A stretch of DNA of 13,518 nt, taken from Dehalococcoidia bacterium. Lineage in GTDB: Bacteria > Chloroflexota > Dehalococcoidia > DSTF01 > JALHUB01. Of the stretch, positions 1-6,364 are shown one piece after another; positions within the stretch are counted from its first letter, which is position 1; each line of letters begins with the position of its first letter. Where the stretch lies: NCBI GenBank assembly GCA_022865685.1, contig JALHUB010000264.1:1-13518 (forward strand). The letters run 5' to 3'. A program made the position numbers and the translations under genes. The notes under the pieces were generated by a model. That model did not search any database. It was not told the DNA's origin and saw only the letters and a list, made by a program, of their open reading frames with translations.

Positions 1-2
1 CC

Positions 3-1637
3 GCCGCCATTGCCGCCCTGATCATCGTCGTCGCGTTCTCTTATCGTCAGACCGTGCGAGCTTATCCCAGCGGGGGCGGCTCCTACACCGTTGCGCGCGA
101 GAACCTGGGTACTCTCGCCGGGCTGACAGCGGCAGCAGCGCTCATGGTGGACTACGTGCTGACGGTTGCCGTTAGCGTTTCAGCCGCTGTCGCTGCTGTC
201 ACCTCCGCAGCTCCTGACCTGTACGATGAACGGCTCGTCCTCGCCATTATCGGCGTCTGGATTGTCGTCCTAGGTAACCTGCGGGGCGTTCGCGAGTCAG
301 GAACTCTCTTCGCCATACCCACCTACCTGTTCATAGCCAGCTTCGCAGCGATGCTCCTCACCGGCTTCGCCCGATATGCTGCTGGCGTGGAAATGCATCC
401 ATCCGATACAGGAATCAGCACAGCTACAGGCTCTTTGGGGATGCTGCTGATTCTGCGAGCCTTTGCCTCAGGATGCTCTGCTCTTACCGGACTGGAGACT
501 GTTGCTAACGGCGTCCCTACCTTCAAGCCACCAGAATCGAAGAATGCCGCGACAACAATGGCCTGGATGGCCGCTATACTCGCGACTTTCTTCATAGGCG
601 CGACCGTCCTGGCGCACCTCTTCAAAGTCACGCCGTCAGAGCAGCCGACCGTCATCTCCCAAATCGCAAAGAGTGCGTTCAGTGGAACGCCTCCTTACTA
701 CCTGGTCCAGGCAACTACCATGCTCGTCCTTCTCATGGCCACGAATAGCAGCTTTGCCGGCTTCCCTCGCCTGGCATCGGTCATGGCTCATGACGGGTTC
801 TTGCCGCGGCACATGATGTTCCGCGGTGATCGCCTGGCATTCTCTACCGGCATCATTCTCCTTGGCGTTCTGGCGAGCGTGCTGATTTTCGTATATACGG
901 CGGACACCCACCGATTGATTCCGCTCTACGCAGTCGGCGTATTCATATCGTTTACTCTCTCTCAAAGCGGCATGGTTGTTCATTGGCTCCGTTCGCAGGA
1001 CAAAGGCAGATATCACAGCATGATCATCAACGCCATCGGCGCCATCGGTACCGCTGTGGTCGTCGTAGTCGCCGCCGGCACCAAGTTCACCCACGGCGCC
1101 TGGATGGTGCTGCTGGCCATCCCCGTCATCGTCCTGATGTGCGTACAGATCTACCGCCACTACCGCCGGGTCAACGGGCAACTGGAGATTCGCGAGGGTG
1201 ACTTCGACCAGTTGCAGGGCGTGCCCGTAAGCGGCAGCTCGCAGACGGTCATCGTGCCGGTGGAGGCGCTGGACAGGGCAGTGCTGCGGACCATCGAGTA
1301 CGCGCGGTCGCTATCGCAGAACGTGACGGCGGTGCACATCACGGACGACGTCCAGGAGGCGGAGACGCTGCGGGCACAGTGGGAGGAGACCATCCCGGAC
1401 GTGCCGATCGTCATCGTCGAGTCTCCCTACCGGGCGCTGGTTGCGCCGTTCCTCGCCTACGTCGACGCCGTGGACCGGGCTAACCCGCAGGGTCGCATTA
1501 CCGTCGTGCTGCCGGAGTTCGTAGCGCCGCATTTCTGGCAAAACCTCCTGCACAACCAGCCGGCCGTTCGACTGCGGCGCGCTCTTATGCGGCGGCCGAA
1601 CACGGCGGTCGCCAACGTCCTCTACCACCTTCGCTAG
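3..1637 (+). CDS. APC-superfamily permease with USP-like C-terminal domain (5' partial)
   Basis: This is an integral membrane transporter, probably a proton-coupled amino acid or cation permease; the substrate cannot be read from sequence. The frame is open from base 3, and codons before the internal GTG at 54 encode family-like sequence (AFSYRQTVRAYPSGGGSYTV), so the gene starts upstream of the window. About 544 residues are visible. The YPSGGGSY stretch is the conserved end of helix 2 of APC permeases. Many hydrophobic helices follow up to about base 1145. From about base 1160 the protein is soluble and resembles a universal-stress-protein fold: VIVPVEALD, then a helix and TAVHITDD, then ITVVLPEFV. 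This permease-plus-USP arrangement is known in bacterial APC proteins of about 600-650 residues. The stop lies 13 nt before the ATPase gene, suggesting co-transcription. GC content drops in the middle of the gene (see findings). Family confidence is high, substrate unknown. Confidence 0.9.
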   Translation, partial: AAIAALIIVVAFSYRQTVRAYPSGGGSYTVARENLGTLAGLTAAAALMVDYVLTVAVSVSAAVAAVTSAAPDLYDERLVLAIIGVWIVVLGNLRGVRESGTLFAIPTYLFIASFAAMLLTGFARYAAGVEMHPSDTGISTATGSLGMLLILRAFASGCSALTGLETVANGVPTFKPPESKNAATTMAWMAAILATFFIGATVLAHLFKVTPSEQPTVISQIAKSAFSGTPPYYLVQATTMLVLLMATNSSFAGFPRLASVMAHDGFLPRHMMFRGDRLAFSTGIILLGVLASVLIFVYTADTHRLIPLYAVGVFISFTLSQSGMVVHWLRSQDKGRYHSMIINAIGAIGTAVVVVVAAGTKFTHGAWMVLLAIPVIVLMCVQIYRHYRRVNGQLEIREGDFDQLQGVPVSGSSQTVIVPVEALDRAVLRTIEYARSLSQNVTAVHITDDVQEAETLRAQWEETIPDVPIVIVESPYRALVAPFLAYVDAVDRANPQGRITVVLPEFVAPHFWQNLLHNQPAVRLRRALMRRPNTAVANVLYHLR

Positions 1638-1650
1638 GAAGGCAGCGGCC

Positions 1651-2859
1651 GTGGCCAAGCCCAAGCTCAAGTCTAAGCTCAAGCCCAAGATTCGGATAAT
1701 CCTCTACACGGGCAAAGGCGGCGTCGGCAAGACGAGCGTCTCGGCGGCGACGGCGTTGCGGGCCGCTCGCCTGGGCTACCGGACGCTTGTCATGAGCACT
1801 GACTCCGCTCACAGCCTCGGCGACAGCTTCGACGTGCCCGTCGGCGGCGACGTCGTCAAGATAGCCGATAACCTCTGGGCGCAGGAGCTGGACGTCTTCA
1901 AGGAGATCGACCGCCACTGGGGGACGCTGGAAGAGTACATCAAGATAGTCATGGCCTGGCGCGGCATCGACGAGGTGCTGGCGGAGGAGATGGCGGTCCT
2001 CCCGGGCATGGAGGAGCTGGCAGGGCTCGTCCACCTCATCAACTACTACGAGGGGCAGGAGTACGACGCCATAATCGTCGACTGCGCTCCGACGGGCGAG
2101 ACGCTGCGGCTGCTCAGCTTCCCGGACGTGATGCGCTGGTGGCTGCATCGTATTCTTCCCATCCAGCGCACGGCGGCGCGCATCGCCCGGCCGGTGCTGA
2201 CGCGCGTCACCGACCTGCCGTTCCCGGAGGACGACGTCTTCGAAGCGCTGAAGGACCTCTTCGAACGGCTGGATAAGATGCGCGACATTCTGACGGACGC
2301 CGATATCTCCTCCATTCGCCTGGTGATGAACGCGGAGAAGATGGTGATCAAGGAGGCCCAGCGCACCTTCACTTACCTCAACCTCTACGGCTACCCGACC
2401 GACCTGGTGGTCTGCAACCGTCTCAGTCCCGAAGACGTGACCGACGCCTACTTCTCGGCCTGGACGGAGAGCCAGGAGCGCTACTACTCGATGATCGAAG
2501 AGGGGTTCAGCCCGCTGCCCATCCTGAGGGCGCCGCTGATGGACCAGGAGGTCGTGGGGCTGGAGATGCTGGAGCGCTTCGGCGCCGCCATCTACAACGA
2601 CAGCGACCCGACACGCGTCCGCTTCCAGGGCCAGACCCAGGACATTCGCCAGGAGGACGGCGACTACCTGCTGACGGTGTTGCTTCCTTTCACGAGCAAA
2701 GAAGACGTCTCGCTCTCGCAGGTCAGCGACGAGCTGATCGTGCGCGTGGGTAACCACCGGCGTAACGTCATCCTGCCGAGGGCCCTGGTCGGAATGCAGA
2801 CAAAGAGTGCTAAACTGGAAGGTGACCGGTTGACAATTCGCTTCGTGCGGCGGGACTGA
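1651..2859 (+). CDS. ArsA/GET3-family ATPase with C-terminal HSP20-like domain
   Basis: This is a 402-residue soluble P-loop ATPase of the ArsA_ATPase family. The deviant Walker A GKGGVGKT is at 21-28, the switch I region STDSAHSLGDSFD at 49-61, and the switch II/A-loop DCAPTGETLRLLSFP at 144-158. Residues from about 328 on (DIRQEDGDYLLTVLLPF to LTIRFVRRD) form a beta-rich HSP20/alpha-crystallin-like module, as in the ArsA_HSP20 family. The pump-type ArsA has two ATPase halves; this protein has one, and no ars operon genes are near, so arsenite export is unlikely. A GET3-like or chaperone-like client role is inference. GTG start at 1651 follows the permease stop, with AGGAAGG about 10 nt upstream. 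The N-terminus is an odd lysine-rich repeat (KPKLKSKLKPK, 3-13) before the usual RIILYTGKGG start of the family; no internal ATG would remove it. Confidence 0.92.
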   Translation: MAKPKLKSKLKPKIRIILYTGKGGVGKTSVSAATALRAARLGYRTLVMSTDSAHSLGDSFDVPVGGDVVKIADNLWAQELDVFKEIDRHWGTLEEYIKIVMAWRGIDEVLAEEMAVLPGMEELAGLVHLINYYEGQEYDAIIVDCAPTGETLRLLSFPDVMRWWLHRILPIQRTAARIARPVLTRVTDLPFPEDDVFEALKDLFERLDKMRDILTDADISSIRLVMNAEKMVIKEAQRTFTYLNLYGYPTDLVVCNRLSPEDVTDAYFSAWTESQERYYSMIEEGFSPLPILRAPLMDQEVVGLEMLERFGAAIYNDSDPTRVRFQGQTQDIRQEDGDYLLTVLLPFTSKEDVSLSQVSDELIVRVGNHRRNVILPRALVGMQTKSAKLEGDRLTIRFVRRD

Positions 2860-2880
2860 CGCGGCCCGCAGAAACGAAAT

Positions 2881-2904
2881 GTAGGGGAGGACTTCAGTCC
2901 TCCC
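2881..2904 (+). repeat. GTAG-headed hairpin (REP-like), GGGAGGACT stem
   Basis: GTAG at 2881-2884 leads into a perfect 9-bp inverted repeat: GGGAGGACT at 2885-2893 and AGTCCTCCC at 2896-2904, around the two bases TC. It lies 21 nt after the ATPase stop. A CTTTT run follows at 2912-2916, so it could also weakly terminate or stabilise the transcript. A 5' GTAG at the foot of a hairpin is the known signature of REP elements recognised by RAYT transposases; no RAYT gene is in the window. Confidence 0.7.
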
Positions 2905-2919
2905 GTGGCCGCTTTTCCA

Positions 2920-2944
2920 GTAGCCGAGACTTTCCAGTCTCGGC
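2920..2944 (+). repeat. GTAG-headed hairpin, family A copy 1
   Basis: GTAG is at 2920-2923. The stem is GCCGAGACT (2923-2931), loop TTCC, AGTCTCGGC (2936-2944): 9 bp and perfect. It sits in tandem with the preceding hairpin in the same orientation, and 22 nt before the small downstream gene. The same unit recurs at 4574 and 11863. Confidence 0.8.
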
Positions 2945-2966
2945 TGACCTCGCAAAGGAGGCCAGC

Positions 2967-3191
2967 ATGGCAGAGAAGCTGTTCGAGTGCGAGTGGACGC
3001 CCGAGGGGGAAATAATCCTCCGCATCAAGAAGCCGGGTATGGGCGTGCTGACGCCCGAGGTGCGTGCGCACATGCTGGGGGCGCGCAAAGAAATGCTGAG
3101 CGCCCTCCGCAGCCTCATCGACGCTGCCCTGGACAAGATGGAAGAAGAAGAAGCCCCCCGCACGCGGCGCACCACCATCAAGGTGGAGTAA
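2967..3191 (+). CDS. small hypothetical protein following the ArsA-HSP20 gene
   Basis: The product is 74 residues and I cannot assign a named family. The ATG at 2967 has a strong ribosome binding site (AAAGGAGG, about 5 nt upstream), which supports it as a real gene. It starts with a short beta-like stretch (EKLFECEWTPEGEIILRIKKPG, first 25 residues) and then has a long amphipathic helix (about 30-63). The end is acidic then basic, DKMEEEEAPRTRRTTIKVE across 56-74. One cysteine is present (Cys8) and there is no signal peptide or membrane helix. It follows the ATPase gene on the same strand, separated by 107 nt that hold two hairpins, so it may be a cofactor, client or adaptor of that ATPase; this is inference from position. 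Its last 14 bases overlap the 3' end of the convergent metallopeptidase gene. Confidence 0.75.
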   Translation: MAEKLFECEWTPEGEIILRIKKPGMGVLTPEVRAHMLGARKEMLSALRSLIDAALDKMEEEEAPRTRRTTIKVE

Positions 3192-4434
3192 CGCCCGCCT
3201 CGGCGAGTAGCCTGTCCAGATCGCCCTCGCTCCTTATGCCCGCGACGGCGCGTATGAAGTCGCCCAGCGAGGCGCTCTTCTGGCGTAGCTCCTGCAGCTT
3301 CGGCCCGACGGGGCTGCTCGACGCCCCCGTTGTTCCATAGAGCCCGTAGAACGCGAAGAAGGCCTGGTTGATCTTGCGGAAGTAGTGGCCGTGCGCCGCC
3401 AGGAACTGCCGCGTCTCCTCCATCTGCGCCTCCGCCTCCGTCACCTTTCCCTGCGCCAGCAGACCGTCGACGCCGAGGCGTAGCTGCCGCAACACCTGGT
3501 CGACGTCAACTCCGTCCTGTGCCGGCTGCGCGGTCGGCGAGGGCGCCGGCGTGGGCGTCGACGACGCCAGCGGATACGCCGCCTCGACGAGGGACCCCAT
3601 CTCCGTCCCGACGATGTCCGCGACCGTTTCGTTGACCGTCCGCAGCGTGTCGTTGGCGAAGTAGCGCGCTCCCAGGGGATGGAAGTAGAGGTAGCCGTGC
3701 ATCCATTCGTGGGAGGCGACCTGGAGCGCGCTCAGGTAGTCGTCGGTGGGCTCGATTATCGCCGGATAGGCGCCGACACCGCCCGTCGGCACGACGAGCG
3801 CCGAAACGTTGCCCGACTTCGCCTCAGCGTCGTTCTCCAGCCGTTGCGCCTCCTCGAGCGTCAGGTCGCTGCGCAGCAGCGTCGCCTTATCCTCGACGAT
3901 GCGGTCGCGCGGCGAGATGATGAGCACGTGGGGCGGGTCCTCGAACTCGAAGTCGACCGGCGGGAAGAGCCAGTGGACGCGAGAGAAGAGGGGAAGTGTC
4001 GTCTCGATGCCGAGGCTGGAGGCGATCGACGAGATATGCCCTTCCAGGATCGCCTGCACGCGGTTCTCTATGGCGTCGCGTTCGGCGCCTGTCTGCCGCA
4101 ATCGCTGCGACGTGGCGCGCTGGTCTTCCGGCGTCGCGTTGGTGGCGCTTTCCCGCGAAAGCTCCGCCTGCAGGGCGTCGACGTCGTGCTGGAGCTGGAG
4201 ATAGCGCGCGACATCGGCGTTGTCATCTTCGCGGGTGGAGTCGTCGCCGAGGTGTCCCGCCAGGTAGAGCCACTTATCGGGGAAGTGACGCACCTCCCAG
4301 ACGCCGAGGTTGTACTCGTCCCTCGACAGCGGCAGACCGAGGAGGTTGAGAACCTGCCAGCTCGCGAGCGCGGCTACGAGGACGATGGCGGCCAGCGCCG
4401 ACGCCGGGACGAACTGGACAGGAAGTCGCTTCAT
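3178..4434 (-). CDS. membrane-anchored HEXXH zinc metallopeptidase, family unassigned
   Basis: The product is 418 residues from the ATG at 4434. A hydrophobic helix at about 8-30 should anchor it with the rest outside the cytoplasm. Residues about 72-132 are polar and coiled-coil-like. The zinc site is HEWMH at 242-246; a second glutamate in NETVADIVG (Glu269) fits the third ligand of a gluzincin. A Thr/Pro-rich linker (SSTPTPAPSPTAQP, 291-304) separates this core from a helical C-terminal part. I do not recognise the family, and substrate is unknown. No clear ribosome binding site precedes the ATG, although a promoter-like pair lies about 60 bases upstream. The open frame continues upstream to 4848, but that extension runs through repeats and the divergent gene and is not credible. 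Transcription is divergent from the RDD gene and convergent with the small gene at 2967-3191. Confidence 0.82.
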   Translation of the reverse strand: MKRLPVQFVPASALAAIVLVAALASWQVLNLLGLPLSRDEYNLGVWEVRHFPDKWLYLAGHLGDDSTREDDNADVARYLQLQHDVDALQAELSRESATNATPEDQRATSQRLRQTGAERDAIENRVQAILEGHISSIASSLGIETTLPLFSRVHWLFPPVDFEFEDPPHVLIISPRDRIVEDKATLLRSDLTLEEAQRLENDAEAKSGNVSALVVPTGGVGAYPAIIEPTDDYLSALQVASHEWMHGYLYFHPLGARYFANDTLRTVNETVADIVGTEMGSLVEAAYPLASSTPTPAPSPTAQPAQDGVDVDQVLRQLRLGVDGLLAQGKVTEAEAQMEETRQFLAAHGHYFRKINQAFFAFYGLYGTTGASSSPVGPKLQELRQKSASLGDFIRAVAGIRSEGDLDRLLAEAGVTPP

Positions 4435-4470
4435 CGTCGAATCGGGGCGCGCGCCCGCCTGCCCGCCTCT

Positions 4471-4487
4471 GGAGGGTGCGCCCCTAC
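4471..4487 (-). repeat. GTAG-headed partial repeat
   Basis: On the minus strand this reads GTAGGGGCGCACCCTCC, with GTAG at 4487-4484. It has the head and GGGG of the hairpin at 2881 but no good 3' arm, so it may be a truncated copy. It lies in the predicted 5' leader of the metallopeptidase gene. Confidence 0.35.
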
Positions 4488-4491
4488 AGCG

Positions 4492-4521
4492 AGGATAGCA
4501 CCGCGCTCCCGCCCGTGCCAA
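4492..4521 (-). promoter_or_regulatory. predicted promoter of the metallopeptidase gene
   Basis: On the minus strand, TTGGCA (4521-4516, 5 of 6 to consensus) and TATCCT (4497-4492, 4 of 6) are separated by 18 bp. Transcription would begin near 4485 and leave a leader of about 50 nt before the ATG at 4434. Confidence 0.5.
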
Positions 4522-4545
4522 CGAGCCGGACCACGACCGCGTCGC

Positions 4546-4568
4546 TTTGAGGGCGCGTTCCGGCGCAT
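4546..4568 (+). repeat. 23-bp direct repeat, copy 1
   Basis: TTTGAGGGCGCGTTCC followed by GGCGCAT is present here and identically at 4668-4690. The 122-bp offset brackets a family A hairpin. This copy lacks the promoter -10 box and the GTAG/left stem arm found with copy 2. Confidence 0.85.
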
Positions 4569-4573
4569 AACCA

Positions 4574-4598
4574 GTAGCCGAGGCTTTCCAGCCTCGGC
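4574..4598 (+). repeat. GTAG-headed hairpin, family A copy 2
   Basis: GTAG is at 4574-4577. The stem is GCCGAGGCT (4577-4585), loop TTCC, AGCCTCGGC (4590-4598): perfect 9 bp. Compared with copies 1 and 3, one A-T stem pair is replaced by G-C on both arms, so pairing is kept. Confidence 0.8.
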
Positions 4599-4656
4599 GT
4601 TCCCCGGCCAAGGCCAGACTGGGTATTGTCGCCCACGGTGTTCTCTCGACGCCCCG

Positions 4657-4690
4657 GTAGCGCCGGTTTTGAGGGCGCGTTCCGGCGCAT
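4657..4690 (+). repeat. GTAG-headed hairpin containing 23-bp direct repeat copy 2
   Basis: GTAG at 4657-4660 opens a 7-bp perfect stem, GCGCCGG (4660-4666) with CCGGCGC (4682-4688), around a 15-base loop. The second copy of the 23-bp direct repeat (4668-4690) supplies the loop and right arm. The -35 box of the RDD promoter lies in the loop. Confidence 0.6.
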
Positions 4691-4698
4691 GTTATAAT
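4669..4698 (+). promoter_or_regulatory. predicted promoter of the RDD gene
   Basis: TTGAGG (4669-4674, 4 of 6) and a perfect TATAAT (4693-4698) are 18 bp apart. The leader to the TTG start at 4736 would be about 30 nt. The -35 half is part of a duplicated repeat. Confidence 0.6.
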
Positions 4699-4735
4699 CA
4701 GGCGCTGGGATTCTCGGCGGACAGGTGATCGCGGC

Positions 4736-5311
4736 TTGACGACAGTGGCAGACTCCTCGCGGCAGGGCGGCGCAGGCCTGGAGGCGCGCCTCATCGCGTT
4801 CGTCTTCGATACCATCATTCTGGTCGCTTTCCTGGCGATCTTCGCCATTGTTGCGATGTTCCAGCTACTGGCGCGCAGCAGCTTCGGCGACGCCGACCCA
4901 CCGGATTCCGCCTACTACGCCGCCCTGGGCATCATCGCCGGTGTCGTTCCCTTCTGGCTCGTGTTCAACGTCTGGCTGCAGTCGTGGCGAGGCCAGACCG
5001 TCGGCAAGTACATCGTGGGCATACGGATAGCGCGCGACGACGGCGGCCGGCCGGGCGTCATCAGGACGTTCGCCCGCCTGTTGCTGCTGGACCCGGTGCT
5101 GTTCCATCCGCTGCTGGCGGTCCCCTGGGCGCTGCTGGTGGTTTACGGGACCATGCTGACGTCGAACACGCTGGTGCTCGTGGGCACCTTGACGGTGCTC
5201 CTCCTGTCGGTGATCGCTGCGCCGGTGGCGCTGGCGGCGATACTCTCTGACGGACGGCATCGCGCCCTCCACGACCGCATCGTAGGGACGCTTGTAGTCG
5301 CTGACGCCTAG
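4736..5311 (+). CDS. RDD family membrane protein
   Basis: The product is 191 residues. RDD-domain signatures are all present: GLEARLIAFVFDTIIL (14-29, with Arg18 and Asp25), WRGQTVGKYIVGIRI (84-98), and LHDRIVGTLVV near the C-terminus (178-188). Hydrophobic helices lie at about 19-43, 61-83, 113-140 and 142-172. RDD proteins are polytopic membrane proteins of mostly unknown function; some members have been linked to ion or proton exchange, which cannot be claimed here. The start is TTG at 4736, supported by AGGTGA 7 nt upstream; GTG at 4745 is the alternative. It lies 22 nt upstream of the next gene, so the two are probably co-transcribed from the TATAAT promoter. Confidence 0.9.
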   Translation: MTTVADSSRQGGAGLEARLIAFVFDTIILVAFLAIFAIVAMFQLLARSSFGDADPPDSAYYAALGIIAGVVPFWLVFNVWLQSWRGQTVGKYIVGIRIARDDGGRPGVIRTFARLLLLDPVLFHPLLAVPWALLVVYGTMLTSNTLVLVGTLTVLLLSVIAAPVALAAILSDGRHRALHDRIVGTLVVADA

Positions 5312-5333
5312 GCAGGCGCGAAGAGAGCAAGAG

Positions 5334-6197
5334 ATGACAGAGGCCGAGGTCCAGGACCAGGGGAAGCCTGGAGCGACGTCGCTGACAGTCACGCTGGGGA
5401 CGGGGTTCTGGCGCGTGTTCTTCAAATGGGCCATCGGTCTGCTCCTGGTATCGACACTGGGCGTCCTTCTCCTGTCCGTCGACGCCACGCAGTTGACCGC
5501 GGAGGGTACTGCCCACAAGGCATTGCGCCGCACCGTCGCCAGCCTGACGGAGATCGACACCCTGATCGCTGAGCGCGGAGACATGGTGACGACATCCGCC
5601 GATAGCGGCGGCTCTGTGGCGTCTCTGCTCGTGGGTTTCCCCATCGACGTGCCGCTGAGCGAACAAGAAGCGCAGAGCCTATCCACGTCCGAGCTGCGCG
5701 ACGTCATCCTCGACCGTTCGGCCGATAGGCTATACGCGGTCGGCTTCTCGGCCTTCAGCGAGGGAGGCCAGGGCTCCGCCGACGTCCAGATCCTGTCCCC
5801 GCCGGGGGCCGTGCGCTACACCGCCGGCCTCTTGACCGAGGACAACCACGAGGTCATGCGCGTCGTCATGGCGGTGGTCGCCGGCCTGGCGGGGCTGCTG
5901 GCGCTGGCGCTGGTCCTCTTGAGCCGCGGCTACGGCCGGCTCACGAGCCTCGGCGCGGCGGCTCTTGCCGCGTCTCTCCCGCTCCTGATGCTTTCGGTGG
6001 CGGTGCGTTTCATCTTGCGCCTGGCATCGGAAGAGGAGAGCGATTACCTCACGGCGCAGCTCTACGCGCTGGGACGGGACGTCGCCTGGCTGCCGATCCG
6101 GAACGCAATCGCTTTCACCTGCCTGGGAGCGATCTTCCTCACGATGGGAATCACCTTCTCGCTCCTATCGAAAAAGCAGCAGCCGTCCTTGCGCTGA
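5334..6197 (+). CDS. hypothetical protein with four membrane helices
   Basis: The product is 287 residues and I do not recognise its family. The predicted topology is a short cytoplasmic N-terminus, helix 1 at 26-48, an external region of about 120 residues (50-172), and helices 2-4 at 174-197, 203-228 and 250-278, with a basic tail (KKQQPSLR). The external part has no cysteines or enzyme motifs that I can see. It starts with ATG at 5334, with AGAGAGCAAGAG just upstream as a weak ribosome binding site. It follows the RDD gene after 22 nt, so a shared membrane function is plausible but unproven. The stop codon sits inside the stem of a terminator-like hairpin. Confidence 0.8.
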   Translation: MTEAEVQDQGKPGATSLTVTLGTGFWRVFFKWAIGLLLVSTLGVLLLSVDATQLTAEGTAHKALRRTVASLTEIDTLIAERGDMVTTSADSGGSVASLLVGFPIDVPLSEQEAQSLSTSELRDVILDRSADRLYAVGFSAFSEGGQGSADVQILSPPGAVRYTAGLLTEDNHEVMRVVMAVVAGLAGLLALALVLLSRGYGRLTSLGAAALAASLPLLMLSVAVRFILRLASEEESDYLTAQLYALGRDVAWLPIRNAIAFTCLGAIFLTMGITFSLLSKKQQPSLR

Positions 6198-6219
6198 GGG
6201 CCGCCTCAGCCGCTTCTTT
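6193..6219 (+). terminator. predicted intrinsic terminator of the RDD/membrane protein operon
   Basis: GCTGAGG (6193-6199), loop GCCG, CCTCAGC (6204-6210) gives a perfect 7-bp stem, followed by CGCTTCTTTC. The T-run is interrupted, so it is a moderate match. The TGA stop (6195-6197) is within the 5' arm. Confidence 0.55.
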
Positions 6220-6364
6220 CGCAGCAAAGCCACGGAATTCACTTTAGCTTCCACCCTCGCCGTCCGACAACTAATGAGTAAGGGTTGCCTCCCTTTGGGC
6301 GCTGACGCCCGAAGAAGGCCCACAGAACAGAACTCGACAAGCCAAGACCTTCGAAGCGGTGTGA
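6220..6364 (+). other. leader region of the GGDEF/HD-GYP gene
   Basis: These 145 bases hold no gene. One small hairpin, GGGCG-CTGA-CGCCC at 6297-6310, extends by a G.T wobble and two A-T pairs. I find no good sigma-70 pair and no match to the c-di-GMP riboswitch core. The region looks slightly lower in GC than its surroundings by eye. Confidence 0.4.

Noticed and set aside
54..1637. GTG at 54 as the true start of the permease
   Set aside because: The frame is open back to base 3, and the upstream codons encode conserved permease sequence, so the gene is cut by the window edge.
1651..2859. Arsenite efflux ATPase (arsA of an ars operon)
   Set aside because: There is only one ATPase lobe plus an HSP20-like domain, and no arsB, arsD or arsR is nearby.
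2881..2944. CRISPR array
   Set aside because: The palindromic units are few, dispersed and without regular spacers.
1585..2955. Long minus-strand open frame opposite the ATPase gene
   Set aside because: It is the shadow of a strongly supported P-loop ATPase and has low-complexity His/Arg/Val composition.
4435..4848. Upstream extension of the metallopeptidase frame (138 residues)
   Set aside because: It runs through hairpin repeats, both promoters and the RDD gene, and its sequence is not protein-like. The ATG at 4434 precedes a normal membrane anchor.
6240..6350. c-di-GMP (GEMM) riboswitch before the GGDEF/HD-GYP gene
   Set aside because: The context invites it, but the GEMM core sequences and the paired P2/P3 arms are not present; only a TGACGCC stretch is faintly similar.
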